Below are positions 42,511 through 54,102 of a stretch of DNA of 64,000 nucleotides, in pieces. The notes under the pieces are model-generated. The model saw nothing but the letters and a program-made list of their open reading frames with translations, was not told the origin of the DNA and did no database searches. Within the stretch, counting starts at the first letter, position 1. Each line of letters starts with the position of its first letter. The position numbers and the translations under genes are program-made. The stretch is from Pseudofabraea citricarpa (Eukaryota; Ascomycota; Leotiomycetes; Helotiales; Dermateaceae): assembly GCA_029641185.1 (NCBI GenBank), contig JAPWGK010000010.1, forward strand, positions 682,001 to 746,000, in the 5' to 3' direction.

Positions 42511-43985
42511 TTATACAAGCGATAGATTATCCTCCTTGAAGACCCACAAGGCCATCCTGTGCCGGACGAACAACCCCATCAGTCCGCAAGCCATCTGCAT
42601 GGCCAAGATCTCCTTCGCCAGACGGTCCTCCCTCTTGGGGCCAAACCACACCAGCCACAGGTTCAGGATGGTGAAGTTCGTACTCTCGACAATGGTGCCG
42701 TCGGAGCTCGTCGTGACGCGCAGGAGGTGCAGGCGGTGCAGCAGCTTCAGCGCGACGGAGATGACGGGCTTGGGGGGGTACTGCCACTCGGTGACGCTGG
42801 GTTCCAGCAGGCCCGTCCGCGCGTTGAAGCGAGGTAAGCGATGGCGCGGGCACTGCACCACGTGGAACAGCTGCGGCGCGCTGTAGAGGAAATTGAAGAT
42901 CTGCGGGATGAAGAGCAGCAGGAGCGTCTTGGAGAAGTGGCCCAGGATCCCGACGACGGCGAAGACCATGCCTGCGAAGTAGCAGTACGTGTCGCCGACG
43001 AAGACGCGCGCCGGATACCAGTTGTGGCAGCAGAGCGCGATGGAGACGCCGATGAACGGGAGGAGCAGGTAGAGCGAGAACAGATGCGAGTCGGTCGCTG
43101 GATGCGGGTATGGCGATAGTAGGTACAGGGAATCGTTCAGCACGAGCAGGAAGGCGATGACGAGGGATTGCGATACCTCGATCCCGTTGATGCCCGCGAG
43201 GATGTTGATACTGTTGGGGCAAAAGATGGCGATGGCGGCCATGTAGACATAGTATAGGAAGCCCAGCTCGAATAACTCGCCCAGATACGGCTGTAGTGGG
43301 ATGGGAATCACAATCTGGGTCACGCCGAAATCGACAAAATAGACAATTAGGATCGGGATGCTGGCGAATGCTGGGATGAAGAACTTGTGTCGCCAGCGGA
43401 TGTCGAAGAGGTCGTCGCCTATTCCCAGGATGGAGACAGATTGGAGAGAGAGGATGGCAGAGAGGTACGATGCTAACTATTTTACTGTGTTAGTGTTTGG
43501 CTCTGAAATTATTTTATGTATATATATGTATGTAAATATATTCAAGAACCAAGTTGAAAAGTACATACCTTGCTATGAGGAAATCGATGGAGGAATCTCC
43601 CATTCTCGACATGTTCCATCTCGAGCACAACATCCCGATTGCCTCCACCGCTCGTCGCAGCCACAATGTCCTTATAAAAAGGGAAGGGGATAAAGACGAT
43701 GATGATGAGGAGGTAGACGACGGCCGTAATGGCACCCATGGTCTCGGGGATCTCCTTCTTGTGCACCTTGCTCATATCCTTCCCCTTCAAGCCAGCCTTC
43801 ATGAACGTCGGACCCAGCCAGCGGATCATGGCGTATGAGGCCGCGAAGGCAATGCCGCTGAATGCCACCGAGGCAATGAGAGGCTCGCCATCGCCGTGAA
43901 AGGTGTTGCCGATGATGGCCACGCACCCGAGGGTCAAGGAGAGGAGGGAGAGCGATTCCGTCGATGAGAGCGCGGAGGTGGTCAT
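42511..43985 (-). CDS. alg7: UDP-GlcNAc:dolichyl-phosphate GlcNAc-1-phosphotransferase (ALG7/GPT), 460 aa
   Basis: Exon 1 (43985-43569) and exon 2 (43476-42511) flank a 92-nt intron (GTATGT donor, CACTAAC branch, AATAG acceptor). The enzyme makes GlcNAc-PP-dolichol, the first step of N-glycan precursor assembly in the ER membrane, and is the target of tunicamycin. Signatures: AASYAMIRWLGPTFMKAGLK, VHKKEIPETMGA, FYKDIVAATSGGGNRDVV, LGIGDDLFDIRWRHKFFIPA, YFVDFGVTQIVIPIPLQPYL, CPNSINILAGINGIEVSQS, YPARVFVGDTYCYFAGMVFA and GHFSKTLLLLFIPQIFNFLY. About ten transmembrane helices are visible. The Asp/Asn/Asp active-site set (GDDLFD, NSINILAG, GDT) is intact. An in-frame upstream ATG (44048) adds 21 residues; 43985 is preferred because the first TM then begins as in other fungal forms. 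Confidence 0.96.
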
Positions 43986-44779
43986 GGTCGGCGTCGTGAC
44001 AAAACCATTGCTTGCCTGGCTGGCGGGCTTCAATGCGACGGCAAACAAGTATATATTTTGTTCGAGGGCCCGGCCGTGACGAGGCCAGCGAGGCTGAGGC
44101 TGAGAAGCCAGATTTTGCTTCCGGGCTGGCCGCGGGGATCACGGTTGTGGCCTAGCGCGCCCGCTGCTTTGTGACGTTTTCCTGTCTCTGGTTCGTGATC
44201 CTGGAGGATGACAAGGTTTCGTCGGTATCTGCAAATCCATGTTTTGAAAAAGATCTCAGGGCCCATCTGGTTTGCCCAAGGCCATTGACTTTCGATGGTC
44301 AGGGAGCTTCTAAAGCTTCGAGTGGAAGAAGCATGTTTGCGTACAGTACAGTACATAGTTCTACCTAGTTCTAATGCAACGCCTGGCATGGCGGGGTACT
44401 AAGGTACTAAAGTACTTCAGAACAGCATGTCTCTACTGTCTCTCGCAAAGAATACAATTCCAAGCTTCATCTCTTCAAGGATCCCTGATCATCTGAAAGT
44501 TTTTCATCTTAAGCACCCACCCACATAGCGACCCCTCAAGTTTGCAGTGCCAGAATCCTTTCGACTCCTCAGCCTTGCGAAGCTCTCTCTAGGTATTGAC
44601 GACGTACGGAGTACATAAGCTGCAGCCTCACCGCTCGGCTATTGACGACGAGCTTTCGTTTTCCGCGCCTCGCACAACCCACCCGCCTGCCCTGCCTCAC
44701 CACCTGCCTCACCACTCACTCCAACACCACCACATCGACAAGCCAGCTCCGCGACGAGATGTGACATTGCCCCGGCAGG
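43986..44779. promoter_or_regulatory. Divergent region between alg7 and seh1
   Basis: About 790 bases with short repeats of the GTACT/GTACAGTACAGTAC type near 44341-44415. Which gene each half serves cannot be told. No coding evidence. Confidence 0.4.
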
Positions 44780-46086
44780 ATGGACGAAATCTTCTCCCCC
44801 GCCAAAGACGGCTTCGCGCTGCTGCAGAACACGCACCGGGACATGATCCAAGCGACGGCCTTCAACAGCTACGGCGACCGCTTCGCAACGAGCTCCGTGG
44901 ATGGCAAGATCAAAGTCTACAACCGGCACCGAGACGGGTCGTGGAACCTCTGCGATACGTGGGGGGCGCACAGCGGGGAAGTCCTAGAGGTACATGTCAT
45001 ATATCTATTCACTTTTTGCTTTTCGAACCTCTCTATCTTTGCCTGCTTGGTCTGGTCGGCATCTATCTGACACGCGAGTAGATTCACTGGCTGCCACCGA
45101 CGATTCACCCCAACCTCCTAGGATCCATATCGACGGACGGCAGGTTCAAGCTCTGGGTTGAAGACCCGACCATCGCCCCGCTCAAAGGGCGACGCTTCTC
45201 GACGGCCGTATGGGAGCTGCGATCCCCGTCGCGGGCGCCCTTCTCGTCCTTCTCCATCGCGCACAGCACGTCGACGAGGCACACATACCTAGCGCTGATC
45301 AACCGCAGCGGCACGATCCACGTGTACGAGAACGACGAGCCGGAGAACATGTCCAACTGGAACGAGATTGACAAGTTCCGCGCCGTGAACGAGGGGCCCG
45401 GCCGCGGCGAGGAGACGGCCTTCAAGATCCAGTTCGACCCGAATCTCGAGCCGTGCTACAACGCCGTCCGCCAGGGCGTGCCGCGCGACGCCTTGGGTCT
45501 GGTAGTGGCCGGCATGAACACGGCGACCGTCTGGCGCACGAAAGAGCTCACCCACACCGTGTCGCTGGGCTCGAGCAACAGCAAGGAGTTTTATCTGGCC
45601 GTGGACTTGAAGGGCCATAGGGGCTTGGTTCGCGATGTGGCGTGGGCGCCTGGAAGCATTCGCGGCTTTGATATCGTGGCGACGGCTTGCAAGGATGGAT
45701 ATATACGAGTTTTTGAGGTCTCGACCCCTACGCCGTCCTCGTCGCCGCGTAGTAAGGATTATACGTCGTCAGCCTTGACTCCCTCGACCCCGTCGCAGAG
45801 GGTTGTTGAAAATGGTAAACCATCTGGTATTGGGGCTGGGTTGGCTGGCGCAAGAGAAGGCGCTGGAATCGCAGGGCCAGGACAGGTCAAGCATGTAGCA
45901 AAAGAGGTTTCAAGACTTGATGCTCACCGTACTCCTGTTTGGAAGGTGGATTTTGATGAGGATGGCCAATTGCTTGGGAGTACTGGTGATGATGGTAGGC
46001 TTTTGCTATGGAGAAGAGAACCAAGTAGCATTTGGAGCAAGAGTTCCGAACTGGCAATGGACAGAAGACCCCTACCTGCTGCTTGA
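44780..46086 (+). CDS. seh1: Nucleoporin SEH1 (WD40 protein), 404 aa
   Basis: Exon 1 (44780-44989) and exon 2 (45082-46086) flank a 92-nt intron (GTACAT...GAGTAG), phase 0. The start DGFALLQNTHRDMIQATAFN, the first blade ATSSVDGKIKVYNRH, and SGEVLEIHWLPPTIHPNLLGSIS followed by TDGRFKLW match SEH1. Later blades contain HTYLALINRSGTIHVYE, HRGLVRDVAWAPGSIRGFDI with VATACKDGYIRVFE, and HRTPVWKVDFDEDGQLLGST with GDDGRLLLW. A Ser/Pro-rich insert of about 75 residues separates the last two blades. SEH1 completes a beta-propeller with Nup85 in the Y-complex of the nuclear pore and with Sea4 in the SEACAT/GATOR2 complex. After the last blade the tail is short. The gene converges on set3. Confidence 0.92.
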
Positions 46087-46434
46087 ATGGAAGCTTAAGT
46101 TGTAAGGGAGCTGTAAATCTCGGAGTATTGGCGCTGGCAGGATTTGATGGCAATCTCACACTTGAGTCACTCTTGAGGACGAGCATGTAACTTTAAAATG
46201 CCTTTTTGGCTTCATGAACCACTACTGGTGTTACAATACTACGACGTGTCCTGCCCTTTTTGGGCACTGATCAGCTAGTTTCCACAAAACATTGGAATCT
46301 GTACGATAATCCTATCCGCCTCCCGGTACGCCTTGGCCATCCCGAGCCTCCTTTTGGTCCAATCCCTAACGTAAAAAACGCTCAAATAACAAGAAAAGAA
46401 AGCCGTCAAACGCGTAGAGCGAAGTCTATGTATG
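46087..46434. other. Convergent intergenic region
   Basis: 348 bases between seh1 (plus) and set3 (minus). No gene is seen. Confidence 0.5.
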
Positions 46435-49425
46435 TTACAATGTACCATTCAACCCTTCATGTGATGAAGGCTTCGATGCTGTAGCTGTTTCGCCGGCTAT
46501 AGCCATCGGATCTAATGTTTTTTCGACCATGGGTGAATCCACTATTGCGGACCCTTCAAGCACCCCGGATGCTTTAATCTCTTCCACTGTCGGCAAAGAT
46601 GGCTTTGATGAAGCAGTTCCCGAGGTTGGGCTGTTGCCAGACGGTTTGACAGTAGCTGCCGTATCTGTCATCTTCCGCCGAGCCTTGTAGTCACTCAGAC
46701 TGAGTTTCTTGGTTGTCTTAACTGGGCTTGGTTGCGTAATGCCGTTTGTCAATGGTACTACAAACGTGCTTGTAGCTTGGGTGCTGAAGGGAGACAGTGT
46801 TGTAGACTGAGGAGTAGGTAAAGGTGTTACCGTGCCTGAGACAGTACCTGCGGGAGAAAATGTAGGAGTCGGAGGCATCTGAAGCTTTATCTGAGATGAT
46901 GCATTTGCGGCGTCTGTTGCAGTGGGGACAGATATTGACCATTGCGGTGGAGGTGGCTTAATCGCATTAATTAACTGAGGAGCCGGGGCATCTACCATCT
47001 GCACATCAACAGGATTAACATCGACAGACGGTGTAGATGATACTATGCTGGCTGCTCTACCCCGAACTTCAGTTGGAGATCCAACGGATTCGTGATCCTG
47101 AGTGTGGATCATGTCCAGTTCCATCGCTGAGACAGCACTAGATCCCACGCTACCATGATCACTAATCCCGTTGGTACTGTTGTTCATTTGCTCCTTCGCT
47201 CGCGCTTCCTGTTGTTCCCGTAATCTCTTACGATTCTTCAGCAGACGCCGCGAAAGAGGGATGATGTTTTTCTTGTCCCTTGGGGATTCGTTGTGGCGAT
47301 TGAACCAAGCATTTTCGACGGAATCGGTCTGCGTGGAACCATCAACATACTTGTACACAGGTGCGGCGGATGTCTGCCGGGATTGAAGCACCGAGTCTCG
47401 ACGAGAAGCTGAGCTTTGAGGAGGCGCTGGAGTAGCGGTCGGTGACACTACACTGTAAGGAGATCCAGACTGCCTTCTCGATGTGCCAGCATCCACATAT
47501 TGGCGACCACGGGGTGGGTTCCCATTGGTCCCGGTACCTTGCGAAATAGACATGCGTTGTGTAGATGATTTATGTCGTGGCTTTGCGTTTGGTTGTGGGG
47601 TATTAGACGATGCAGACAGGTTCGTGGTTGGCCCATCAGAAGCCCTTTTCTTCTTGCGTGGTGGTTGACCTTGTTCAGCTTGCTTTTGAAATAATTGCTC
47701 TTCCATCGCAAGCTTTCTCTTTTCACGATCAGATGTTTCTGCAGGAAGACTGCTTGTTTCGCGGACGCCCTGGAGGGGTGTCAGGTCTCGACTGCGAGGC
47801 TTGCTTTTGACAGAACCTGACAATGATCGATTGTCATCTTCGCCATCATACTGCTCCTGTTGACCTTCGCTGGCAGCACGGCTATTGGTGGCATGGCCTG
47901 TGCTGTTTGGAGATGTGTGGTTTTTGGGCTTGCGACCTTTCTTGGGTTTCGTTCCATTTGACTGCGTTTGCAAGCGGCCGTGGTAATTTTGATGGAATCG
48001 AGCAAACGCGCAATCAGATCCGAGATCGCATGCACAGCCACCATGATCAGAAAGGACTTGATGTATGACATCGCTGATGATATTGTATTCTTCTTCCGTA
48101 AGTTCCGATCCTTCGCCATCACCTCGAGGCTCGTCTTCATCGCCGAGCTTTAAGAGTCGCACGAATCTTGAATGAACGTGTGCCGGGAACCTAAAATCCC
48201 AATTTAGGGTTATCTGCTCGTTGGCTGCCAGACCACCTTCACTGATCAGCCAGAAGTGGTACTCTGCCGAATCGGCAATGGTGTAGATTTCTAACGATGT
48301 ATTTGGCCTGCAACTCCGCCGTACATAACGGCACTTAGACCCTAGTCGTCGAGTATCGATGAAGATGGGTAATCTGGGATGGAAGAAGACGAAGGGTCGT
48401 GGGTGAGGCATTTCTTGCCATCGGTTGTCTGGGTCATTGACATAGTCACGTTGGAACCCAACGAGGCCATTCAGCTCGCCGATCCGACCGGATTGTGTTA
48501 GTTGTTTTGGCGTCGTGAGGTATCTCCAGTGCAACAAGGTGCCATTCAACTGCGAGTCCTTTCGTTCCACCCGTAGATCAGGCCACTTTAACTCATCAAG
48601 ACCGACTTTTACTTTGTAGAAGACTTCGTCTCGGTTTTCGACGCCTGTGTCGTTTCGTAACTTCAGCGGGTCATGGAGCCAGGAAGACATGGCATTGGAA
48701 ACAGCTAAACTCGAGTACGTGTTGGCCTCGGTAGGAGTTGTCGGGTCGTCTTTGTAGAGCGATTGAAAGTTGTCGGAATATCCATGCACCTCGAAGTTGT
48801 TGGGCACATCTGGCGGTGTGTGAGCAGGACTTGGAGGATGAGCATTATTCTGCGGGCGCGAATTATAAGAAGGGCTACGTTTGGCTACTGAATTGACTGA
48901 TTTACTAGACCGGTGTCCTTTCGATTTCGGGGGTGGATGTGGATGGTGTTCATGGGGGCTCCCATGCTTGTGTTCGTGGTCGGGGTGAAGACCATTTACC
49001 TGAAGCTCGGTGGGTTTCGTTTTCTTCTTGTGGCTTTTCGAGGGCGGCCGTTTCGTCTTCTTGTCGCCATTGTCGTTGATTGCTTTATTCTGTCGCTGTT
49101 GCCGTTGTCGCTCGGTCGCGAGCCGTCGATCGAGAGGTCGTGGTTTGCAGTCCGCACACGAGTGATCGAACTCTTCTCTCGAGGCGTCAGCAACACGCCC
49201 GGGGTAGAAACATTCGATATGCTGCCATGTATCGCATGTCTCGCAGTAGATGGTGTTTCCGTCGTCGTCGGAATAATCGCAGATGCACTTGATCGTGTAG
49301 GGTTCTTCATCGACAGACTCCGTGATTGGAAGCGCATCGTTGGCAGCAGGGACGGCGGACGGAGCAATTGGAGTCGGAAGTGGATGCGCGCTCTGCGGTG
49401 TTGAGAGGAGGAGCCTTTCTGTCAT
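46435..49425 (-). CDS. set3: SET3-type chromatin protein with PHD finger and SET domain, 996 aa
   Basis: A single exon. The PHD finger lies at about residues 46-98: IKCICDYSDDDGNTIYCETC then DTWQHIECFYPG and HSCADCKPR, with the Cys4-His-Cys3 ligands visible. A Lys/His-rich linker follows. The SET region is about 245-415 with FFHPRLPIFIDTRRLGSKCR, YVRRSCRPNTSLEIYT and EGGLAANEQITLNWDFRF; the RSCRPN and post-SET-like CACDLGSDCAFARF elements resemble SET3/MLL5-type domains, which usually lack methyltransferase activity. The C-terminal about 500 residues are disordered, rich in Ser/Pro/Thr. SET3 scaffolds the Set3C histone deacetylase complex and reads H3K4me2 through its PHD finger. The start at 49425 is the first ATG in the frame. 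Confidence 0.9.
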   Translation of the reverse strand: MTERLLLSTPQSAHPLPTPIAPSAVPAANDALPITESVDEEPYTIKCICDYSDDDGNTIYCETCDTWQHIECFYPGRVADASREEFDHSCADCKPRPLDRRLATERQRQQRQNKAINDNGDKKTKRPPSKSHKKKTKPTELQVNGLHPDHEHKHGSPHEHHPHPPPKSKGHRSSKSVNSVAKRSPSYNSRPQNNAHPPSPAHTPPDVPNNFEVHGYSDNFQSLYKDDPTTPTEANTYSSLAVSNAMSSWLHDPLKLRNDTGVENRDEVFYKVKVGLDELKWPDLRVERKDSQLNGTLLHWRYLTTPKQLTQSGRIGELNGLVGFQRDYVNDPDNRWQEMPHPRPFVFFHPRLPIFIDTRRLGSKCRYVRRSCRPNTSLEIYTIADSAEYHFWLISEGGLAANEQITLNWDFRFPAHVHSRFVRLLKLGDEDEPRGDGEGSELTEEEYNIISDVIHQVLSDHGGCACDLGSDCAFARFHQNYHGRLQTQSNGTKPKKGRKPKNHTSPNSTGHATNSRAASEGQQEQYDGEDDNRSLSGSVKSKPRSRDLTPLQGVRETSSLPAETSDREKRKLAMEEQLFQKQAEQGQPPRKKKRASDGPTTNLSASSNTPQPNAKPRHKSSTQRMSISQGTGTNGNPPRGRQYVDAGTSRRQSGSPYSVVSPTATPAPPQSSASRRDSVLQSRQTSAAPVYKYVDGSTQTDSVENAWFNRHNESPRDKKNIIPLSRRLLKNRKRLREQQEARAKEQMNNSTNGISDHGSVGSSAVSAMELDMIHTQDHESVGSPTEVRGRAASIVSSTPSVDVNPVDVQMVDAPAPQLINAIKPPPPQWSISVPTATDAANASSQIKLQMPPTPTFSPAGTVSGTVTPLPTPQSTTLSPFSTQATSTFVVPLTNGITQPSPVKTTKKLSLSDYKARRKMTDTAATVKPSGNSPTSGTASSKPSLPTVEEIKASGVLEGSAIVDSPMVEKTLDPMAIAGETATASKPSSHEGLNGTL

Positions 49426-51639
49426 AATCTAGCAGGAGCCTCCTGGTGGCTGTTCGAAAGAGAGGAGTAAGGTGGGTTCACTGAGTCCTGGGTCTGAGGC
49501 GCATGACGAAGACGGCCGCGACTCGATCGAAAGCGTTGTCGCAGGACAAGAGGAACAGGCTCTATCGATAATTGCTATCATCAGTTGTGGGCGGGCAGCC
49601 GGATCGTCGTGTCGGTGTCGTGGTGACTGAAGTAGGACCTTCCGCCGCCTCGCAAGGCAAAGTGTTCGCTCGCAGGCACCGGACGGATCTGACGAGGGGG
49701 CCAACGACGATAGGAGCCGTATCAAGCAGCGTGAGGAGGGTCAGTTGGTCCTGGGACGGGTGGTCGAGTGTGTGTCGTCGTCCAGCTCGTTCGTGAAGGC
49801 TTTTTCAAGGCGTGTAAGGGAGAGGGGGACTAGCTGGGATGGAAGTAAAGAGGACTAAGAAAGCTTGCGCTTCGGCGGCAACACGTTGATGAGATAGATG
49901 GAGACTCGAATGGTCGAGGACGGTGAAGCAGCGGCGCCGGTAATGATGGGTGATGTTTGGGTTGGGTGCATGAATCTGGTGTTGTAAGAAGCAAAAAGAG
50001 GGGAGAAATAGACAGGCACACAGGACGACGGACGGTAGGATGGGCCTCGTAGAATCAAGTGAAGACTAGGCTAGCCTACCTAGCCAGCCGGCTGCTGTAA
50101 TCCAGGGCTGCCGTAGAGAGTGTAGCGTAGGTGGTAGGTAGGTAGGTAGCGTAGCGTAGCCTAGGGAGAGAGAGAGTGTGTGCTGGGCAGGTAGCAGAGC
50201 AGAGCAGGGAGGTGCAGCGCAGTGCAGGAGCCATGCGAGCGAGAACCTGTGACCTGAGGCGCCAACAATAACAACAACAACACTGAGGTGATGTGAGGTG
50301 AGGTAAGGTGAGGTGAGGTTCCCTTACCTACCTATGAGTGGCTCTGTTCGCCGTGGCATGGTGGCTCATGGGATAGATAGGGACGAGAGAGGAAAAGAGA
50401 GAGAGGGGAAGATGGACAGCGAAGATGGTAGACAAGGCATTGCGGTGAAGACTCTGATAGATGGATGGATGGATGGGAAGGTTGGTCGAGTGGTGGTGGT
50501 GGTGGTGGTGGTGATGGGTGGTGGTAGACTGAGTGGTGAGGTGGGCGAGGGAGAGGGCGAGGGCGAGGGCAGCATGGCTCGGAGCCCGGTGGTGGTTGTT
50601 GTGGTGCTGCTGCTGCTGCTGCTGCTGCTGCTTAGAGGACAGGACAGCTAAGGTAAAGTCGAAAGCGAGAGCTGAAAAAAGCCTGGACGACGGCATTTTG
50701 AAATGACGAAGCCGGCTCGAGTGTCAGAACCCAGGCGACATGAACATGGGTCCTGTCGTCTTGAAGCAGCGTCCCAAGAGAGCATGGCTGATTGGCTTGT
50801 TGGCGGACAGGCCCTCCTCTCGACACTGCACCAGCGAATTAAAATGGACCTGGCCTGGAGAAGCCATTGATGCTCAGATAACAGCCATCGCCCAATGGGA
50901 GCAGCATCCCTTTCGGATCCAACGTTTGCGGCTGTCGCCCATCATGTGACCCGCTTGCCCATGGCTTCGAAGAATGTTCCCTTGAGACAAAGTCTTTGTC
51001 TTTGGCCGGTCGTGGACCGTGTCTCGGGTTGGGGTTGTGGTTGTGGTTGTGGTTGATATTGCTGTTGTTGATGATGACAATGATGATGTTGTTGTTGTTG
51101 TTGTTGGCATTGTTGAGGTTGGTGCGACTGAGAGATGGGATGGTGTCTGGATCCGCGCAGACGGGCGACGAAGAGGAAAAAATAGACTGGCTGGGTTTAG
51201 CAACCTCACTTACAGAGTCCGACTCGACTTAGTACACCTCGTAAATTGAACTAGGTACTGTGCTCGAAATAAACAACTCCCTTACTACGTACTATTCTTC
51301 CAAACAATGCCGAACTGCACAAATTCACTCAGAGCAATCGAGAAACCATGCAAAACCACCCGTTGCAACACGAGAAAGTATTTTTTTCACCCGTGCCACC
51401 ATTGCACTTCGTGAACTCGCCATGGCAATTTCCTTACAGCGGTCCCCAAAACTCTAATACCGCCATCCGTAGACCACCTCGCAGGCTCACAGGCTCACAA
51501 CCACGCCCAAGCATCTCCAACAAGTCGTCCGCAGAACCAGTCACCGGTGGCGTCCACACGAGGAGGGATTGGTCGCATTTCCTTCTCTGATCAAACTCTA
51601 ACCTCCAACCTCTTCGATATATGGTCCGGCACGTGACGC
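49426..51639. other. About 2.2 kb intergenic region with many microsatellites
   Basis: The divergent space between set3 and the EBP gene holds GTAG-type repeats near 50130-50165, AGGTG runs near 50280-50320, (GGT)n at 50490-50515, GAGGGC runs near 50548-50570, (CTG)n at 50605-50632 and (GTT)n / (GATGAT) at 51035-51110. Frames across these are low-complexity artefacts. A C/T-rich or CAACAACAA leader for set3 is plausible near 50265-50285. Confidence 0.5.
50605..50632. repeat. (CTG)n microsatellite, about 9 units
   Basis: A short pure CTG run in the set3 upstream region, next to GGT-rich DNA. Confidence 0.9.
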
Positions 51640-52477
51640 ATGTACAACTTCAGTATGGCGGATGCGATGGCTGAAGCAATATTACATCCCTATTATCCTG
51701 AGTCGCTGATACTTCCCGAATATGTCGCCAACAGCTGGAGCGTACCCCATCTCGTCGGCGCATTCGCTGCTGGATGGGCAGTGATTCTAGGTGTAGCACT
51801 GGCAATAACAAACAAGGCAAACCCAACTCTGAGGATATCAGACCAAGTCCTGGTTCTCTGGTTCATCTTGAGCAAGTACCTCCTCCTCTTTCATGACGCA
51901 CGTAGAATAACCAGATACCAGCGGGCATGATCCACTGTTTCTTCGAGGGCTACTTTGTGTATAACCATGCTTCTATGCCCGCGAATCAGGATTTCTTCGG
52001 CCAGCTCTGGAAAGAGTATGCACTGTCAGACTCGCGATACATGTCGGCGGACCCTCTCGTTCTCGTAATGGAGAGCTGGACGGTGGTAAGCTGGCTCCAC
52101 GTAGCGAAGCCAGAAGCAAGCTGACCCGAAAACCGCAGATGACCTGGGGACCACTGTCGCTGCTGACGGCGCTCTTGATCATCAAGAATTCATCCTACCG
52201 GTATCCTGTGCAGGCGCTGGTTTCCACCGGCCACATCTACGGCAACCTGCTCTACTTCTCCACCAGTCTCTACGAGGAATCCGCCTTCGGGAAGCTTTAC
52301 TACCGCCCTGAACCTTTTTACTTTTGGGTTTACTTTGTCATGATGAATGCTATCTGGTTTGTGGTTCCTGGCTGGTGTTTGTATGGCAGCATGACCGAGA
52401 CGGCCAGGGCATTCAGGATGGCGAGCAAGGTCATAGGGATCCTGGATGCAAGCAAACATAGCAAGAAGAGTCTGTGA
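51640..52477 (+). CDS. EBP-family (emopamil-binding, EXPERA-type) membrane protein, 244 aa
   Basis: Exons 51640-51871, 51922-52085 and 52139-52477. The first intron begins GCAAGT (51872) and ends ACCAG, a GC-AG intron; this is the only junction I found that restores WFIL-TGMIHCFFEGYFVY. The second is GTAAGC...CGCAG. Four membrane segments are visible. EBP signatures are HCFFEGYF, FGQLWKEYALSDSRYMSADP, VMESWTVMTWGPLSLL, SSYRYPVQALVSTGHIYGNL, FYFWVYFVMMNAIWFVVPGW. Animal and plant EBP is the sterol delta8-delta7 isomerase of the ER; fungi use the unrelated ERG2 for that step, so the role here is uncertain and may be a paralogous sterol-binding function. Either of two ATGs (51640, 51655) may be used. 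Confidence 0.85.
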
Positions 52478-54102
52478 GGATATGATATACAACGTAAGCA
52501 GCCAACTATCTACGGGTTCTTCAAGTCAGAACAAGAGCGCGCCATGAAATATGGACGGCAAGGATTGCGTTTGGCTGTGGACCTCGAAAATAGTTGAGCG
52601 AGCGCAAGAAAATGTAGATTTTTGTTTTTGTTGAGTGGGATGAGCAAAACTCCAATTCCAAATGGAGAAGGAGCCAGAGGGAAAGTGCGACCCGTGAAAG
52701 TGTAGGATCATCAACGTGTCCTCTGTGTGCCGAAGTTGGTCTAATGAATCTAGTGGTTTGTGTGATCGACAATGAACATAAATTGAACCAGTATCTCGGC
52801 GTTTGGAGGGAGCGCGATCACAAAGCGCGGCTTGGACTGGAACATGGCAGAGAGTGCGTTAATTTCATCAGACTGTGTCCTGAATGAATGGGCTGTGTCG
52901 CAAGTGTATCAGACTCGTTGGAATGAGGTGTCCGTAAACGACGATGGAAATGAATATCAATAGTTACATGGCGTGTAGATCCTAACAGTAGCCCACGAAC
53001 AGAGAATGAGGAACGCGCAGCAAGACAACACTTGCTTGACAGACCCACCCGATGATGACCGTCTCTTCAATTGGGATATCTTCACATACAGGTTGCACGC
53101 GCGGTTATCTTCTTCAAGTCCTGGCACAAGGCAGCAAGAGCTCAATGAAAATAAAATGGGTTTCCCGTTGGGAGTGCAATCAAAAATTCCCCCGATGACG
53201 TCCCCGAAGGAAAGTCAACGATTCTTGGCTCCACGATGTGCAATGTAGGCCTCGTATCGCCAGCGAGACAATTCATGAGCTGCCTGCTGTCAAGAAGGTA
53301 AGTATGATTTTTGCAAGAAGGTCGAGGAGGAGCGCAGCTTATATAGCTTTTCAGATGGCGCTAGCGCAGATACCCACGTGATCCAACCGAGCTGGCACGC
53401 TGGCAGCTCTGATTAGCTAGAGGCGGTGTGTCATAGCATGCATGCTTTCGTACGCTCTGGACCATGGGATATTGAATGTGGCTGTGTCTTTGTTATTGAA
53501 TGATCCATAGGAAGATATAATCCGGAGACGAGGCCATGCACAGGTAGAAGGTTTAAGCACAAGAGAATTAGGTCAATCGTCTTCATAAATGGAGGCAACA
53601 GACGTTCTTCCACGGCGACACCTCACCCCATTGATCTGGTCTCCTGCGCTCGTACGGTGCCGCTGAGAGTACCGGGACCTTGCAATCCTTAATCCACCAG
53701 AGCGATACCGGTACACCAATCCGGCCCTGATTGTTGCTTGGAGAGTTACACGTGATGGTCGGCTGAAGCCATTGTTCAACCCCAGATTATGAGCGAGCAA
53801 CGGTAGCATCAAAGTCAAATGAATTCCAGCTGCTTTGTTATTCCATCCGGTCAATAAGACACACCAGCTCTGCCGTCTTTTGAAACTCGCAACGAGCGCT
53901 GGCGTGACTCGAACAGTGCACCTTGTGACGTGAATGACGAACTGTTTCCCTGCCCACGGCCTTCCCTAGCGCCTCCCCGCCACTTTGATATCTCACAGCT
54001 TCTGTGGTCTTGTCTTGCTTGCGTATCTGGCGCAACGCAACGCAACGCAAATCCCTACAGCTCACGAAAACCCTCCCTCTCCAAAGCAACCTCGAAACCA
54101 AC
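52478..54102. other. About 1.6 kb intergenic region
   Basis: No supported gene. A TTATATAGC word near 53340-53346 could be a TATA element of an unseen transcript. The last 100 bases hold an ACGCAACGCAACGCAA repeat (near 54032-54050) in the npc2 leader. Confidence 0.4.

Noticed and set aside
50313..50700. Frames with poly-Val, poly-His, poly-Thr and poly-Gln near 50.5 kb
   Set aside because: They are translations of GGT, GAGGGC and CTG microsatellites in the set3 upstream region.
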